From positions 201,001 to 265,000 of the forward strand of contig JAVTVX010000027.1 of the NCBI GenBank assembly GCA_033439265.1: DNA of 64,000 bases. Direction: 5' to 3'. This stretch comes from Dillenia suffruticosa (lineage: Eukaryota > Streptophyta > Magnoliopsida > Dilleniales > Dilleniaceae). Below the pieces are notes generated by a model. It saw only the letters and a program-made list of their open reading frames with translations. It did not search any database and was not told where the DNA came from. Each line of letters opens with the position of its first letter. The first letter of the stretch is position 1. Below are positions 53,291-64,000 of this stretch, in pieces. The translations under genes were made by a program, and so were the position numbers.

Positions 53291-56200
53291 CAACGAGCCT
53301 TTTAATTATTCCCTTTGTACCTCCCTCGACAGTAAAATACAGACACAGAATGTGAGATACGGGAGGGCAGTTTCGTCATATTGAGTGCGTCGACGCTTGC
53401 TTCTTCAACTGTTTCGAGTGGTGAGCAGTGGACGACCAAGAATGAGAGATTGTAGTATTTTGCAAATGCAAGACAGTTTTTCAGAGGACAAATGCGGAGA
53501 AAAGGGCGATAGGAGAAAGAAATAGCGGAGCATTTGTTAAAGAGGCCACGGGAAAGGCCAATGGACAAAGAAGGTGAAGGTGGGTATAGATGAACCAAGA
53601 GTCACGCAGGTACTACGTATCCAACAAAAGCATAAACTTGTCATGTGTACTACCAAATCACGTATGATATTAGTTGCGTGGTCAGATACTTTTTTGTTCA
53701 TTCAAAAACTATACTTGAGTTATATTTATCTAAATTATTTTTATATTATTGTATCTACTCTTACCTTGCGAGAAGGGTTTACTACCATGTCTTGCCCTAC
53801 ATTGTTCCAACAAGGCATCTTTTCGTGTCCAAGGATGTTAATCTGACTATAACTCACACATACGTAACCTACCTAGGACATGGGACGAAGAGAATTGGGG
53901 TTTAGAGTTGGGTTTGCTTTGATCCTGGATAGGAACAACTCATGTAGATACATGAAAGAGAGAGATTTTTTTTTTGGGGGGGGGGGGGGGGCTTACAAAA
54001 ACTTGTCACATTATTTCGGGGTTGTAGAAGTGTGTTAACGAGAATGATGTGAAAAGCGTGTGCCCATGGGCTTTTGAGAACCCTCCTAGATTTGAGGAAC
54101 AAAGGGAGAGACCATCACAAACACATTGGGTTGGGGCTGTAAAGTAAGGGCGAAGATGGGGACCAATGTTTGTCTAGGCTCCTCCTATGGTTCATAAAGG
54201 GCAGACACCTAGTATCCTCGGACCCCAACAAAGTTCGATCTCAATCATATGGTCTTCCACATCGAATACCCTACTCCTCCAATCTATTTACTAATATTTG
54301 TTGAGTATGGAAAACTTTTATTTGTAATTCTATTGGTCGAATAAAGTAAACCTATAGCACGGACACGTGATCAAATTTCTTAAGACAAGTTGCAGCTCAT
54401 TCGCATGGATCTGTGGGCTTTGGTCAAACTGTTGAAATGAGTTTATAGGACACTAGCAAGTACTAAAAGGTTTTTGTGCATTTCTATCCTGCGTAGCTAT
54501 AGCTGTGCCCGACATATTTTTCGACGACGGACGACCACGACGATAATAATAATAAATTTATCATATGACATTCGGAGTTTAGCTTCCTTTAGAGCTTACT
54601 TTTGTCCCACCCTTCGTAACAAAATAATAATAATTATAAATTTAATTCAGTAATTTAAGTAAATAAATAAATACAAATTACTGTACTTATTTTCTCATAG
54701 AAATCTGATCTAACTTTTCTCAAACTTTATATTATGAGTGAATGAAGACTTTGAGATGTAAAAAGAAGGGGAATGAGGAGGAATTAGATTTTTTTTCTTT
54801 GGTATAATAATCACAATTAAGCTTCTAAGTTCAAAAGATGTGGTGGTGTTGGTAAATGAGTAGTCGAATAATGGCACACACAACAAGACATTGGCATCTT
54901 CACCACCAAAGAAAAAAAAAAAGAAAGGCAATCAAGACATTGGCATGGATGAATTGGGCCAGACCAAGACCAAGAAATTTATGAATCTTTTTTTTTATTA
55001 TTATTGTATAAGAATTCAAATATGAAATTATTAAATTGAGACTTATATCACTAAATTGTTCTCTTATAAACAAATTTAAGAATCTTGCTCAATCATTTTC
55101 TACTCTCCCTTTGAGAACAATATGGCCCGATCCAAAATGATAAGCATGTCACATTTCGAGTTAAACTAGCCAAGATTTCGTTTCTTTTTTTTTTTTCCTT
55201 TACCATATTTCAATTCAATCAATTTGAATACCTATAAAAATTTTATCAAAGAGAGACTTTTTAGAGTAATCTTTTTTATACCCAAGTTTCGAATCAAAAA
55301 CTTAATTAAATAATTTGATATCTTATCTCATTAGATTGACTATCCGTAAATGGATTTCATGATTCCCGTCATCCACTCTCTGTTATGCTCAAGTGGGTTT
55401 GCAACATTAAAAATTGAAATCATATGAGATATGGTTTCTATTACATTTTAATTACTCTAGACTATGAATGGTAAGGGAAAAAAATCAAAAGGAAAATCTT
55501 GAGAGTAATGCTCTCTATTTTTTTTTTTTTTTTTTTTGGCCAAGATTCATTTTCATTTAATTTTAGAGATAAAGAATCTTCACAGTTTTCATGAACTTTT
55601 GTAGGTTTGAAACGCCATCTTCCAATTTTGAGTTTTTCTCTTTAAGAAGAAGATCATAGTAAATCAATTATATTAAAGAAAAAGAGTAAATAAAATGCCA
55701 AATTATAGTTAGTCCTTGAATTATGATCCAAATTTTAAATTAAGTCATTAGGGTTTTGTCTGCCCTTGAACTTTGGAAATTAGGAAGAAGTAAGTATTTT
55801 AAATGAAAAACAATTTATGTGGCCATTGTTTTGTGTACTTCGAAAATATTATTTTTAAATGGAAATTATTTGGATGCAAAATATGCCTACTTGATACTTT
55901 TCTCGGCCTTTTGCAAAGATAAAAAAAAAAAAAAAAAAAGCATGCCTAGTTGCCAAAAAAGAAAAATCAAGAATATAAGTAAATAAATTAATCAAGTGAA
56001 AAAGTGGTTTGGAGAGTTTCTCTACTCCACAGTTAGTCAACATGGGACCCGGTTCATCAAGGTTGAGCAAAGGTGAAGGAAGATTCCCCCCCCCCCCCCC
56101 CCCCCGAGCTCACCCGGCCTGCCTCAGTCACAAGCTCACCATCTTTTATTAACAACAATTGTGATAATTACCAAGATTTTTAAGTCTAATAGTTAGAAAT

Positions 56201-56400
56201 TCAATATTAAAAATTAAAATAAATTTTAGACTATAATTTCAGAAATAGAGATGTATATTTTAGGTAAATAAAAAAGATTTGATTCCGAACCGTAAATGTC
56301 AAAAAGAATATTTGAAAAAAGGAAAATGGGAAGTTAGTTAAAAAAGGAGGAGCGCGTGAAGAAAAAATAGAAAAAAAATATATATATATATTGCACCCAC

Positions 56401-56426
56401 CCAACCCAACCCAACCCAACCCAACC
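56401..56426. repeat. CCAAC pentamer repeat
   Basis: Five CCAAC units, followed by CGGGTGAGGGT. The complementary GTTGG runs give four or more G blocks and could form a G-quadruplex. It lies about 400 bases upstream of the tomosyn-like TATA box. Confidence 0.85.
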
Positions 56427-56762
56427 GGGTGAGGGTACAGTACAGGAGAAGATGATGATGGCCCACGTGTTGTTTGGCAACTCGTTCAAAACAAGTCACC
56501 GTCATGATTAACCTTTGGTTGTGGGGTCCATGCCCGACGTCTCCCTCTAATCTCGTGCCACACACATCTAAGTGAATACTCTACTCGATCATCTGACGGT
56601 AGGGACTCACCGGATCATTCCCTGCCTCCGAAATCTTAGAAAGAGAGGGAGAGAGAGAGGGAGGGGGGGTTTTCATTTGTCGGTTCGGGTGAGGTGGACA
56701 AGGACATAAAGTCAAGATCGTCAAAAGCACAAGAAAATTAGTAATGTCACCTAACCAGAGTC

Positions 56763-56768
56763 CACGTG
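56763..56768 (+). promoter_or_regulatory. G-box near the tomosyn-like promoter
   Basis: CACGTG in TCCACGTGTA lies 43 bases upstream of the TATA box. A second CACGTG is at 56464-56469. G-boxes bind bHLH and bZIP factors. Confidence 0.5.
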
Positions 56769-56810
56769 TACGCCTGCTATTATCCGATCAGATCCATATC
56801 GCATTGTCTT

Positions 56811-56817
56811 TATAAAA
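56811..56817 (+). promoter_or_regulatory. TATA box of the tomosyn-like gene
   Basis: TATAAAA lies 191 bases upstream of the ATG at 57008. A start of transcription near 56845 would give a leader of about 160 bases. Confidence 0.65.
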
Positions 56818-57007
56818 ACGCTCCATTTTTTATTATTCTTACATTTTTCAAAAGAAGAAAGAAACTGTAATCGACCGTTCTCTCTAAGGCAGCAAAGTAT
56901 TCTGATTTAGTGCCGGCGATTCTCTCAAAGCACAGCCTATTGTTTGGTTCTTCTTCTTCTTCTCGCCATTTCTCGATTTTCGGAGTTACGGACCAGAGTA
57001 TTGCTTC

Positions 57008-57115
57008 ATGTTCGTGAAAAGGCTCGTCGACAAGGCTACCAGCAAGAAGGTCCATTCTTCATTTACACTTCTCTCCTCTTGTCCTTTCTTGATTAACAGG
57101 AACGTGAAGTCTGCT

Positions 57116-57158
<43 letters not shown>

Positions 57159-60100
57159 ATAGGTTCCACTTTGCACTTCTGATTTTTATCTCCTTTCTCT
57201 TTCTGTGTGCGTGGCAAACTGTTTCCTTGTGATTGGGATTGGGATCGGGATTGGGATTGGGTTGGGGGATGCAAAAATGATTATTTCAACTAGGACAATT
57301 CTTCACCTTTTCTTCTTCATTTTTTTTAAATTTTTTTCAGAAAAATAAAAATATCAAATTAAATTTGTGGTACAAGGAAAGAATCTTTGATCATTGCTTC
57401 TAGAAATTGATAGGGGCAGGACTGATGTTGACCAATGCGCTCTACTAGTTCTGCTTGCAGTTTCTAAGGGTTTATTAGCTCTCATGCCGATAAAGGATCA
57501 TATGAATAAATAGGCATTCTACTTTTGATTCACCGCATCTCAATCTAAGATTTCTAATGTCACCACTCCAATCTCATTTTATAAACAGAACTGCATCAAA
57601 ATTATTTTCTGGGAAAATAATTAACCATATCATTTATACAAATTGTTGTTTATGATCCCTTTTTCATCATCAGCATTATATTACAAAAAAAAAAAGAAAA
57701 TCTTTGCTTTTAATTTGAATTAGTCATCCGCAACGAACAATTTAGGGAGAGAATAATATGCAGCTTTATATAGGAGACAAAAGAGGGCCTATAATTAGGA
57801 AAAACCCATAACACTATTGTCTACCCATATTTGGCCATGCAAAGTTGCTGAAATTCCTTTAGAGTATACACCGTAATAGCCCACTGCCATATGCATGATG
57901 TGGGCGTCTTAATTAATCTGCTGAAGTGGCTTCCGGACATGATTCTCCATCCCAGTCAATAACATACAAAACCAGAAACTAACCCTTTTTCTTTTGCTTT
58001 ATGCTTTATCTGTTCAAGCAAGGTTTATCGGCCTAATGTATCATTACATCGCCTGAGCATCACCTAAGTAATTAAATGGGCTCCAACAAGTCCTACATTA
58101 GCGAAGATTCTTTCACATTTAGGTGTACATAAGATGATCGCTTTTGTCTAGTAATCAAAAGTTTCAAATAAATACTCTCTCTCGCGCTCTCTCTCTCTCT
58201 CTCTCTCAAAATATCTTGTTACCACTTCTTTTGCAGCCTGGAGGAAGTTCAGACAGTCTGAAACCTGAAGATTTGGACCCGCGCTTGGTTTTCCATTATG
58301 GGATCCCATCCAGTTCGATGTTGTTGGCCTATGACTCAGTTCAGGAAATTCTTGCGATTTCCACCAAGTAAGTACCATTAGCTATTTGGCTAGTTCTTGT
58401 CAACTAGGTCACCAAGTCGGTGTTTCTAGTAATTCTCATAGGCATGGCAAGGACACCAGATGCTTTCCCATAGCTTGCTGCTTGTACATTATCTCTTAAT
58501 TTTACTGGCTTGACTTTGCTTTGTAAAAAAGATTAAGCTTTTGTAACTTTACAGTTTTTGCCAAGGTCCCCCCCTATGGACATGATCAATCATTTATAAA
58601 GGTCTAATTTGAAGTGGCATGTATCTGTATGATGGCATGTGCATGCAACTAGGGGAAAAATTAGTTGGTGGCCAAGTTTCATGGACAGTGAAACAGAAGC
58701 ATATTAACCTTGCTGTTTGCATGACCATGCACATTGCTTCTAATGAGAACAATGTGAGAAATTTAGGATTATATGATTTACTATCTTTGATATTGGATAC
58801 GATGGACAAAGGGGATAATGATGCTATATTTTCAGAGATGGAGGTATCAAGTTACTTGGGAAAGATAACTCACAGGTTCTTCTGGAATCTGATGATGCAG
58901 CTCCAAGCAAGTTTCTTCAGGTTTTAGTTGACACGTTGAGTCTTCTATTTTTCTATTATGCTTCATTTACATATTTCTTATATTGGCTGTTCTGTCTCGT
59001 TTCCTTTTACCACAGTTTTTAGAGAACCAAGGAATTCTTTTAAATGTGACACTGAAAAACAACATTGAGGCAAGTCATTCCTGTAAGCTTATTGCTTTTG
59101 CTCCACAACAGTCTCCTTGATTGTAAAGCATATATTGCATTTGCAGTACATATATGGTGATGGAAATTGCACAGAAACTTAATTGTCACATATTTGTTGC
59201 TCAGATTTGGGACATAAGCAGGAAGACTTTGTCTCATGTGCACATTTTCAAGGAAGAGATCACCTCCTGCAGTATCCTGCAACATGGTCTTTATATGTGA
59301 GTATATTGTACCTTCAAATCAACATAATAACACCTTGACAAATAAAATCAAACAGGCCTCAATGGAATCCAGAACCGCTTAATCTTGTGAAAATGTGTAC
59401 CCTTTGTGTTAGGATTAGGGAATAACAACAGATTATGTAATGGCAGGTATGTTGGAGATTCCGGGGGTAATGTTTCGGTTTTGAAGCTTAATCAAGGCCA
59501 GCTTGATCTTGTGAAAATGAGTTACAGAATACCTGTGTCAGCATCTCATGGTACAATATACTTGCTCACACTTGTTTCTAGACCAAATACTCACGCAGTT
59601 GTTTAACCCTGACTGAATCAATTCTAAAATATTGGCAACCCTGTTTGACCATAATGCCACCTCAAGAAAAAAAAAAAATCTGTTAACTAATAATTATGTT
59701 TTATTTCAATACATTTTGGGAACATATATTGCCTAAAGTAGCATTTTGTGATTCCAAGGACTTGCAAGATATTCTTTTGATTAGTGTATCGTACTATACT
59801 CCTTCACTTATTATATCATTGCATCATTGCCCTCCAGGGAATACAACTGAAGTTGCAGGTGATGCTTCTATTGTGCAGATACTACCACAACCAACGGCTG
59901 AGAGTAAGAGGTAGTTACTTTTATTTGGTCTTTTCCACACCGGTTACGCCACATGAGGCTACTCCTGAAATTGCTCTAGCTGCTACACCCTTACATTACA
60001 AACTCCTCTCTGAATCTATATCAACTGTTAGTTGTTGCCTTTGCCTATTTCCACATTGCACCTGACAGTGCCTTTGCTGCCCTGACAATAAGAAACTAGA

Positions 60101-63100
60101 GCATGCTTTTCACCTCCTTGTTATAACTCGTAAGGCAACTTCCCATGCTGAAAGTTAGATTGAAAAGTGTAAGAAACCAGTGCAATAAATTTTATCTAAT
60201 CATCCGAATGAACTCATTCCATCTAGGAGATTGCTTTTGCTACCAATATTACTATGTGCAAGAGGGGATCTTACATTCAGAAAGAAGCAATCTTCTTCTA
60301 TGCATGATAAAAACTGATCTCGTCACAGTTGGTTCTGTTGGGAAACTAGCAAGATAATGGTTACTCTGATCTCACACCTGTCAACCATGTTAACTTCTAT
60401 ACTTTTATCCTGAATATGTCAACTAAGTTGGGATTATTTGGGAAATATGCATCATTTTTTATGTACTTATGAGGTCCAAATTAAGGTTAGAAAAAAATGG
60501 TTAGCATGAATATTTTCTTGTTTGTGGGACCTATCACCTGAAAAATATTGTTCATGCCTTTTATGAAGACAATTCTTGTTATTTTTACAAATTGCATTGC
60601 CAATACATTTTTGTTCTCTCCGTTGTGTAAATGCTTATTTAACCTGCACTTATTGACAAGCAGAGTTCTTATAGTATTTGGAGATGGGCTGATAACGCTA
60701 TGGGCAATCCGAGAAAGCCAACCGGTTTTCACTACCGGTGAGAGCTCGTTCCAGTTACCTAGTCAAAGTCTTGAAAGAAAGAAAGTAACTTCAGCATGCT
60801 GGGGATGCCCCACTGGGACTAAAGTGGTACTTGGATACAGCAATGGAGAAATCCTAATTTGGCCTGTCCTTCCAGCCCCAAATGCTAGTGCAGAATTAGC
60901 AATTGAGAAAGAACCATGTTCTGTGCAAAATGCTCCTATTTGTAAACTCAATCTTGGATATAAGGTGGACAAGGTTCCTATAGCTTTGTTGAAGTGGGCT
61001 TATGTGGATGGGAAGGCAAGTCGGCTATATGTAATGGGTGCCTCTGACTTCACATCTGTAAACTTGTTGCAGGTATCTGAGTAGTTGGCTATATGTTTGT
61101 CCTTATGTTAAAAAACTCCTTTGGTAAACGGTTGTGTGTGTGGCTTTCATAAGCATCTATCCTAACCCCATTCTTGCTTGAAGATTCCTTTTGTTTCGCA
61201 CATCACAGTCTGCTCACTTAACTTGACATAACCTTTGCTAATTTAGAGGGACGTCACACTCATTTTAACAAATATAAGTAACTTCCTGGAACATCCTTAT
61301 ATTGGTTCTGCATTCTGGCCATCTGGGTTTTAATTTTATTTTCCTCATAAATATTTATCTGGTATCTTCTAGTGAAAAGTTCTAGTTTAAATTTGGCAGG
61401 TGATAATATTGAATGAACAAACAGAATCTCGTACAATTAAGCTGGGACTTCATCTTCCTGAGCGATGCCTTGACATGGAAATTGTTTCAATCACCAATGT
61501 TCAAAACAAGCATAAACAAGATCTTCTCCTTGTTGTTGGAAAATCAGGTCACATTTATGTCTATGATGATCATGGTATTGAAAAATACCTATCTCAGTCC
61601 CAGTCTAAGTCTTCCCCATCTCTCCCAAAGGAGGTAGTAGTCAAGCTGCCATTTCTTGATTCATGCATTGCTTCAGCAACATTGACCACGGGCAACTCAC
61701 ATTTGTCATCTTTGGTGGATGAGGTAAGTCGTGGACAAGTTCTCATTGGTGGAACTCAATTAACTAAGCTCTTGAGTTATGCCATAATCTTCATTCCCTA
61801 AACACTTAGCTTTGTGCTTTGCTGGTCATGCAGGATTACATTCTCCTGGCAAAAAGTGTTCCACCTCTTCTTCCAGCCGAAATCAAGTCAAGAGATGGAA
61901 CTCACTTGATTTCAATGCATTTCTCAGGGTTTTCAACAATAAGAAACTTGTATATTACGGGGCACAGTGATGGAGCAATTAATTTTTGGGATGCATCATC
62001 TCCTTGTTTGCTTCCTATTTTTTCGTTGAAACAGCAGGTAAGAGCTTATTTTACAGTGTATATTGTCATTATATCCATTTACTTGTTGCACGTCAGACGA
62101 CACTCCATGGCTACTCTCATCTTTGAACTTATCATCAACTTCAGCAAGAGTGAACATGGATCAGGGATATGTGAACAAGCAGGGGCAATGTGCTACTACT
62201 TGAAACTTGAGAGAATATTGTTAAAAGGTCTTATGTGATTTTTATGCATGAATGCATATATTTATTTGCAAGTCATTAGCAGGGAAAGGGTAAAAAGCAT
62301 CCATAAGATGCAACTCTTGATAGCTACCAGTTAGATAAGATAGAAATAGTAGGAAGACCATCTTTGTTGATTTTCACCTGTTTATGTCATCTTTTAACTA
62401 AGTTTTTGAATCAATTGCACCATACTATCTTTTAAATTTCATCAGTATTTTCTTGGAGATTGTATGGTGTTTGGTGCTAATATTTCGGTTCTTATGATTT
62501 CCAGAGTGAAGATAATTTCTCTTTAAGTGGCATACCAGTAACAGCATTGTATTCTGATATCAACTCGAGGCTTCTTATTTCCGGAGATCAGGATGGGACA
62601 GTAAAGCATTCATCTCTTAGAGATTTAAGATATAATATCCTTAGCTGTGTATATGTCAGAGTTGTCTTACTTCTGCCTTTTTTATGTGCAGGTTCGCATC
62701 TTTAAATTTAAACCTGAGCCCTTTGCTTCAGATAATGCATTCTTATCTCTACAAGGTAATCTTAAGGTCAACATATTGTAGCCTCTAATTCGATTGTTCC
62801 CTGCTAATTTACTATTAGGTAGTAAAACAGAATAGGTTTGTATTCTTATGCTTCTAACTAGTCTAGATAGACCATAAGATTTCATAGCAGGAACCTAGAA
62901 TGAGTAGACCAAATGATAAACTCCAACTCGGCACAATTTCATTGATTATTTTAAAGTCTGTAACATAATCTTTTATCATTTTTTAACCAATGAAACTGTG
63001 CTTTGTTGTTAAAATTATGTGATTCGCTCATAGATGCTTCATATGACAGCAACAAAATTTCCAAAACTAACAACTTATCCAATCCCTTTCTTAATTTAGG

Positions 63101-63913
63101 ATACAACCTTAATTTTAGCTTTCCGAATTTTTTGTGTTTTTAGGAGGTTCAAAGAGGAGAAGCAGTCACATTATCCAAAGCATACAAGTTATAAAGGTTA
63201 ATGGAGCTGTCCTTTGCATAAACCTGAATCGAAACTCTAGACATCTTGTAGTAGGGACTGATCAAGGATATGTAAGTCCATCCATCCTCAATTTTCAGAT
63301 TCACTCATTGGAGTTTCTTTCGGCCCAAGGACTTTCAACTTTCTGATATCTGTCTTTTTTTTTCTCCGTACAGGTTTCAGTAATTGACTTAGCAGGCCCC
63401 ACAGTACTGTATCAAAAACATATTACAAGTGAACTCTCCACTGCTGTTGTCTCAGTTGAGTTCGAAACTTGCACTTTGCATGGTTTTGAGAGAAATGTTC
63501 TAATAGTCGCAACCAAGGATTCTTCAGTTTTGGCTGTTGATAGTGACACAGGAGATACACTAACTACAAGCATGGTCCATCCCAAGAAGCGGTCAAGGGC
63601 CTTGTTCATGCAGATACTGGGTAATCATACATCTTACCCTTCAGATATTTATAGTTTCCTTATCTTGAAGAGATATTGCCAGTGAGCAAGTAAATTCCAT
63701 CTGCCTCTTCCTAGAAAGCCAACAGTTTCCTGATATTGCAATAATTTACTTGAGGGAAACTTCTGCTGACATTGTACAGATGGACAGAGTGCATCCAGTA
63801 AAGGACCAAGTATGTCAGATGAACCAGACTTGAGCAAGGGCAACTCTAAGCAGCTATTGCTTCTATGTTCCGAGAAAGCTGCCTATGTTTATTCATTAAT
63901 GCAAGTTATCCAG
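57008..63913 (+). CDS. Tomosyn/Lgl-like WD40 protein (DAW1-like), 5' part
   Basis: Fifteen coding exons are visible: 57008-57049, 58237-58367, 58836-58920, 59016-59069, 59205-59296, 59447-59550, 59838-59910, 60664-61072, 61400-61723, 61834-62037, 62505-62600, 62692-62755, 63144-63271, 63374-63620 and 63780-63913. Phases agree throughout and no stop occurs; the window ends exactly at the next acceptor (CAG, 63998-64000). The start MFVKRLVDKATSKK and LDPRLVFHYGIPSSS match plant tomosyn-like proteins, best At4g35560 (DAW1, pollen-expressed). WD40-type repeats include IEIWDISRKTLSHVHIFKEE, RVLIVFGDGLITLWAIRE, YITGHSDGAINFWDASS and LLISGDQDGTVRIFKF. Animal and yeast relatives bind SNAREs and regulate exocytosis. 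The C-terminal SNARE-like part lies outside the window. Exon 4 ends at a GC donor (59070). Confidence 0.92.
57120..57157. repeat. CT microsatellite in tomosyn-like intron 1
   Basis: About 18 CT units in gene sense, 70 bases into intron 1. Confidence 0.95.
57231..57266. repeat. GATTGG/GGGATT repeat in tomosyn-like intron 1
   Basis: Five imperfect GATTGG units (one GATCGG) followed by GTTGGGGG. The regular G3 blocks on the sense strand could form a G-quadruplex in DNA or in the pre-mRNA. Confidence 0.8.
58177..58207. repeat. CT microsatellite near the exon 2 acceptor of the tomosyn-like gene
   Basis: A CT tract (with one CGC interruption) ends about 30 bases upstream of the acceptor at 58236. 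It may act as an extended polypyrimidine tract. Confidence 0.85.
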
Positions 63914-64000
63914 GTAGTCATTGCTGCTATTTCAGAGGCATCAATAAATTTAGTGATTTAAGTAATAATGTTTGTTCTTTTTCACCTTTTCTTGTCTCAG

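Larger units (their letters stand above)
53061..56450. other. Intergenic region between the TRM locus and the tomosyn-like gene
   Basis: It contains the TRM upstream region with a CT microsatellite (53248-53286), T10G16 (53966-53991) and C20 (56086-56105). Several small open frames show no family resemblance, and no transposon ends were found. Confidence 0.5.

Overview
This is a stretch of nuclear genome from a flowering plant, almost certainly a eudicot. The genes have GT-AG introns, the spacers are AT-rich, and CT/GA microsatellites are abundant. Every recognisable protein belongs to a plant family: TPLATE-complex EH protein, SR-protein kinase, WOX13-type homeodomain protein, TON1-recruiting-motif protein and tomosyn-like WD40 protein. 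The species cannot be named from the sequence.

Layout. 1-4060 (minus): the 5' part of an AtEH1/Pan1-like endocytic adaptor gene, cut by the window edge. 6766-10060 (plus): an intact four-exon SRPK-type protein kinase. 10.9-13.2 kb: an array of A-rich/purine blocks interrupted by recurring GC-rich cassettes with a small hairpin. 13296-20620 (plus): a complete but inactivated Ty1/copia element with 620/618-bp LTRs, a primer-binding site, a polypurine tract and a GTCTT target duplication. 22.3-22.8 kb: two related palindromes, one probably a deaminated copy of the other. 23283-24518 (minus): a small gypsy derivative with TCTTT target duplication. About 24.75-28.34 kb (minus): a degraded gypsy element carrying a nested CACTA-like element with a tRNA-like pol III box pair. 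30304-31950 (minus): an intact conserved gene of unknown function. 33.70-34.38 kb: a LINE RNase H relic. 34.57-39.22 kb (plus): a decayed MLH3 mismatch-repair gene. 40466-42283 (minus): an intact WOX13-type homeobox gene. 46455-53060 (minus): a TRM (DUF4378) gene interrupted by two in-frame stop codons. 57008-64000 (plus): the first 15 exons of a tomosyn/DAW1-like WD40 gene, which runs off the window exactly at a splice acceptor.

The order SRPK - unknown protein - MLH3 - WOX13 - TRM - tomosyn-like matches, from memory, Arabidopsis chromosome 4 (At4g35500 to At4g35560) and its duplicated partner on chromosome 2 (At2g17530 to At2g17550). The window is therefore a conserved gene block swollen by transposons. 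Two of its members, MLH3 and TRM, appear to have died in place while their neighbours remain open. This could be fractionation after genome duplication or a true loss of MLH3. The genes do not form a pathway; they are linked by ancestry.
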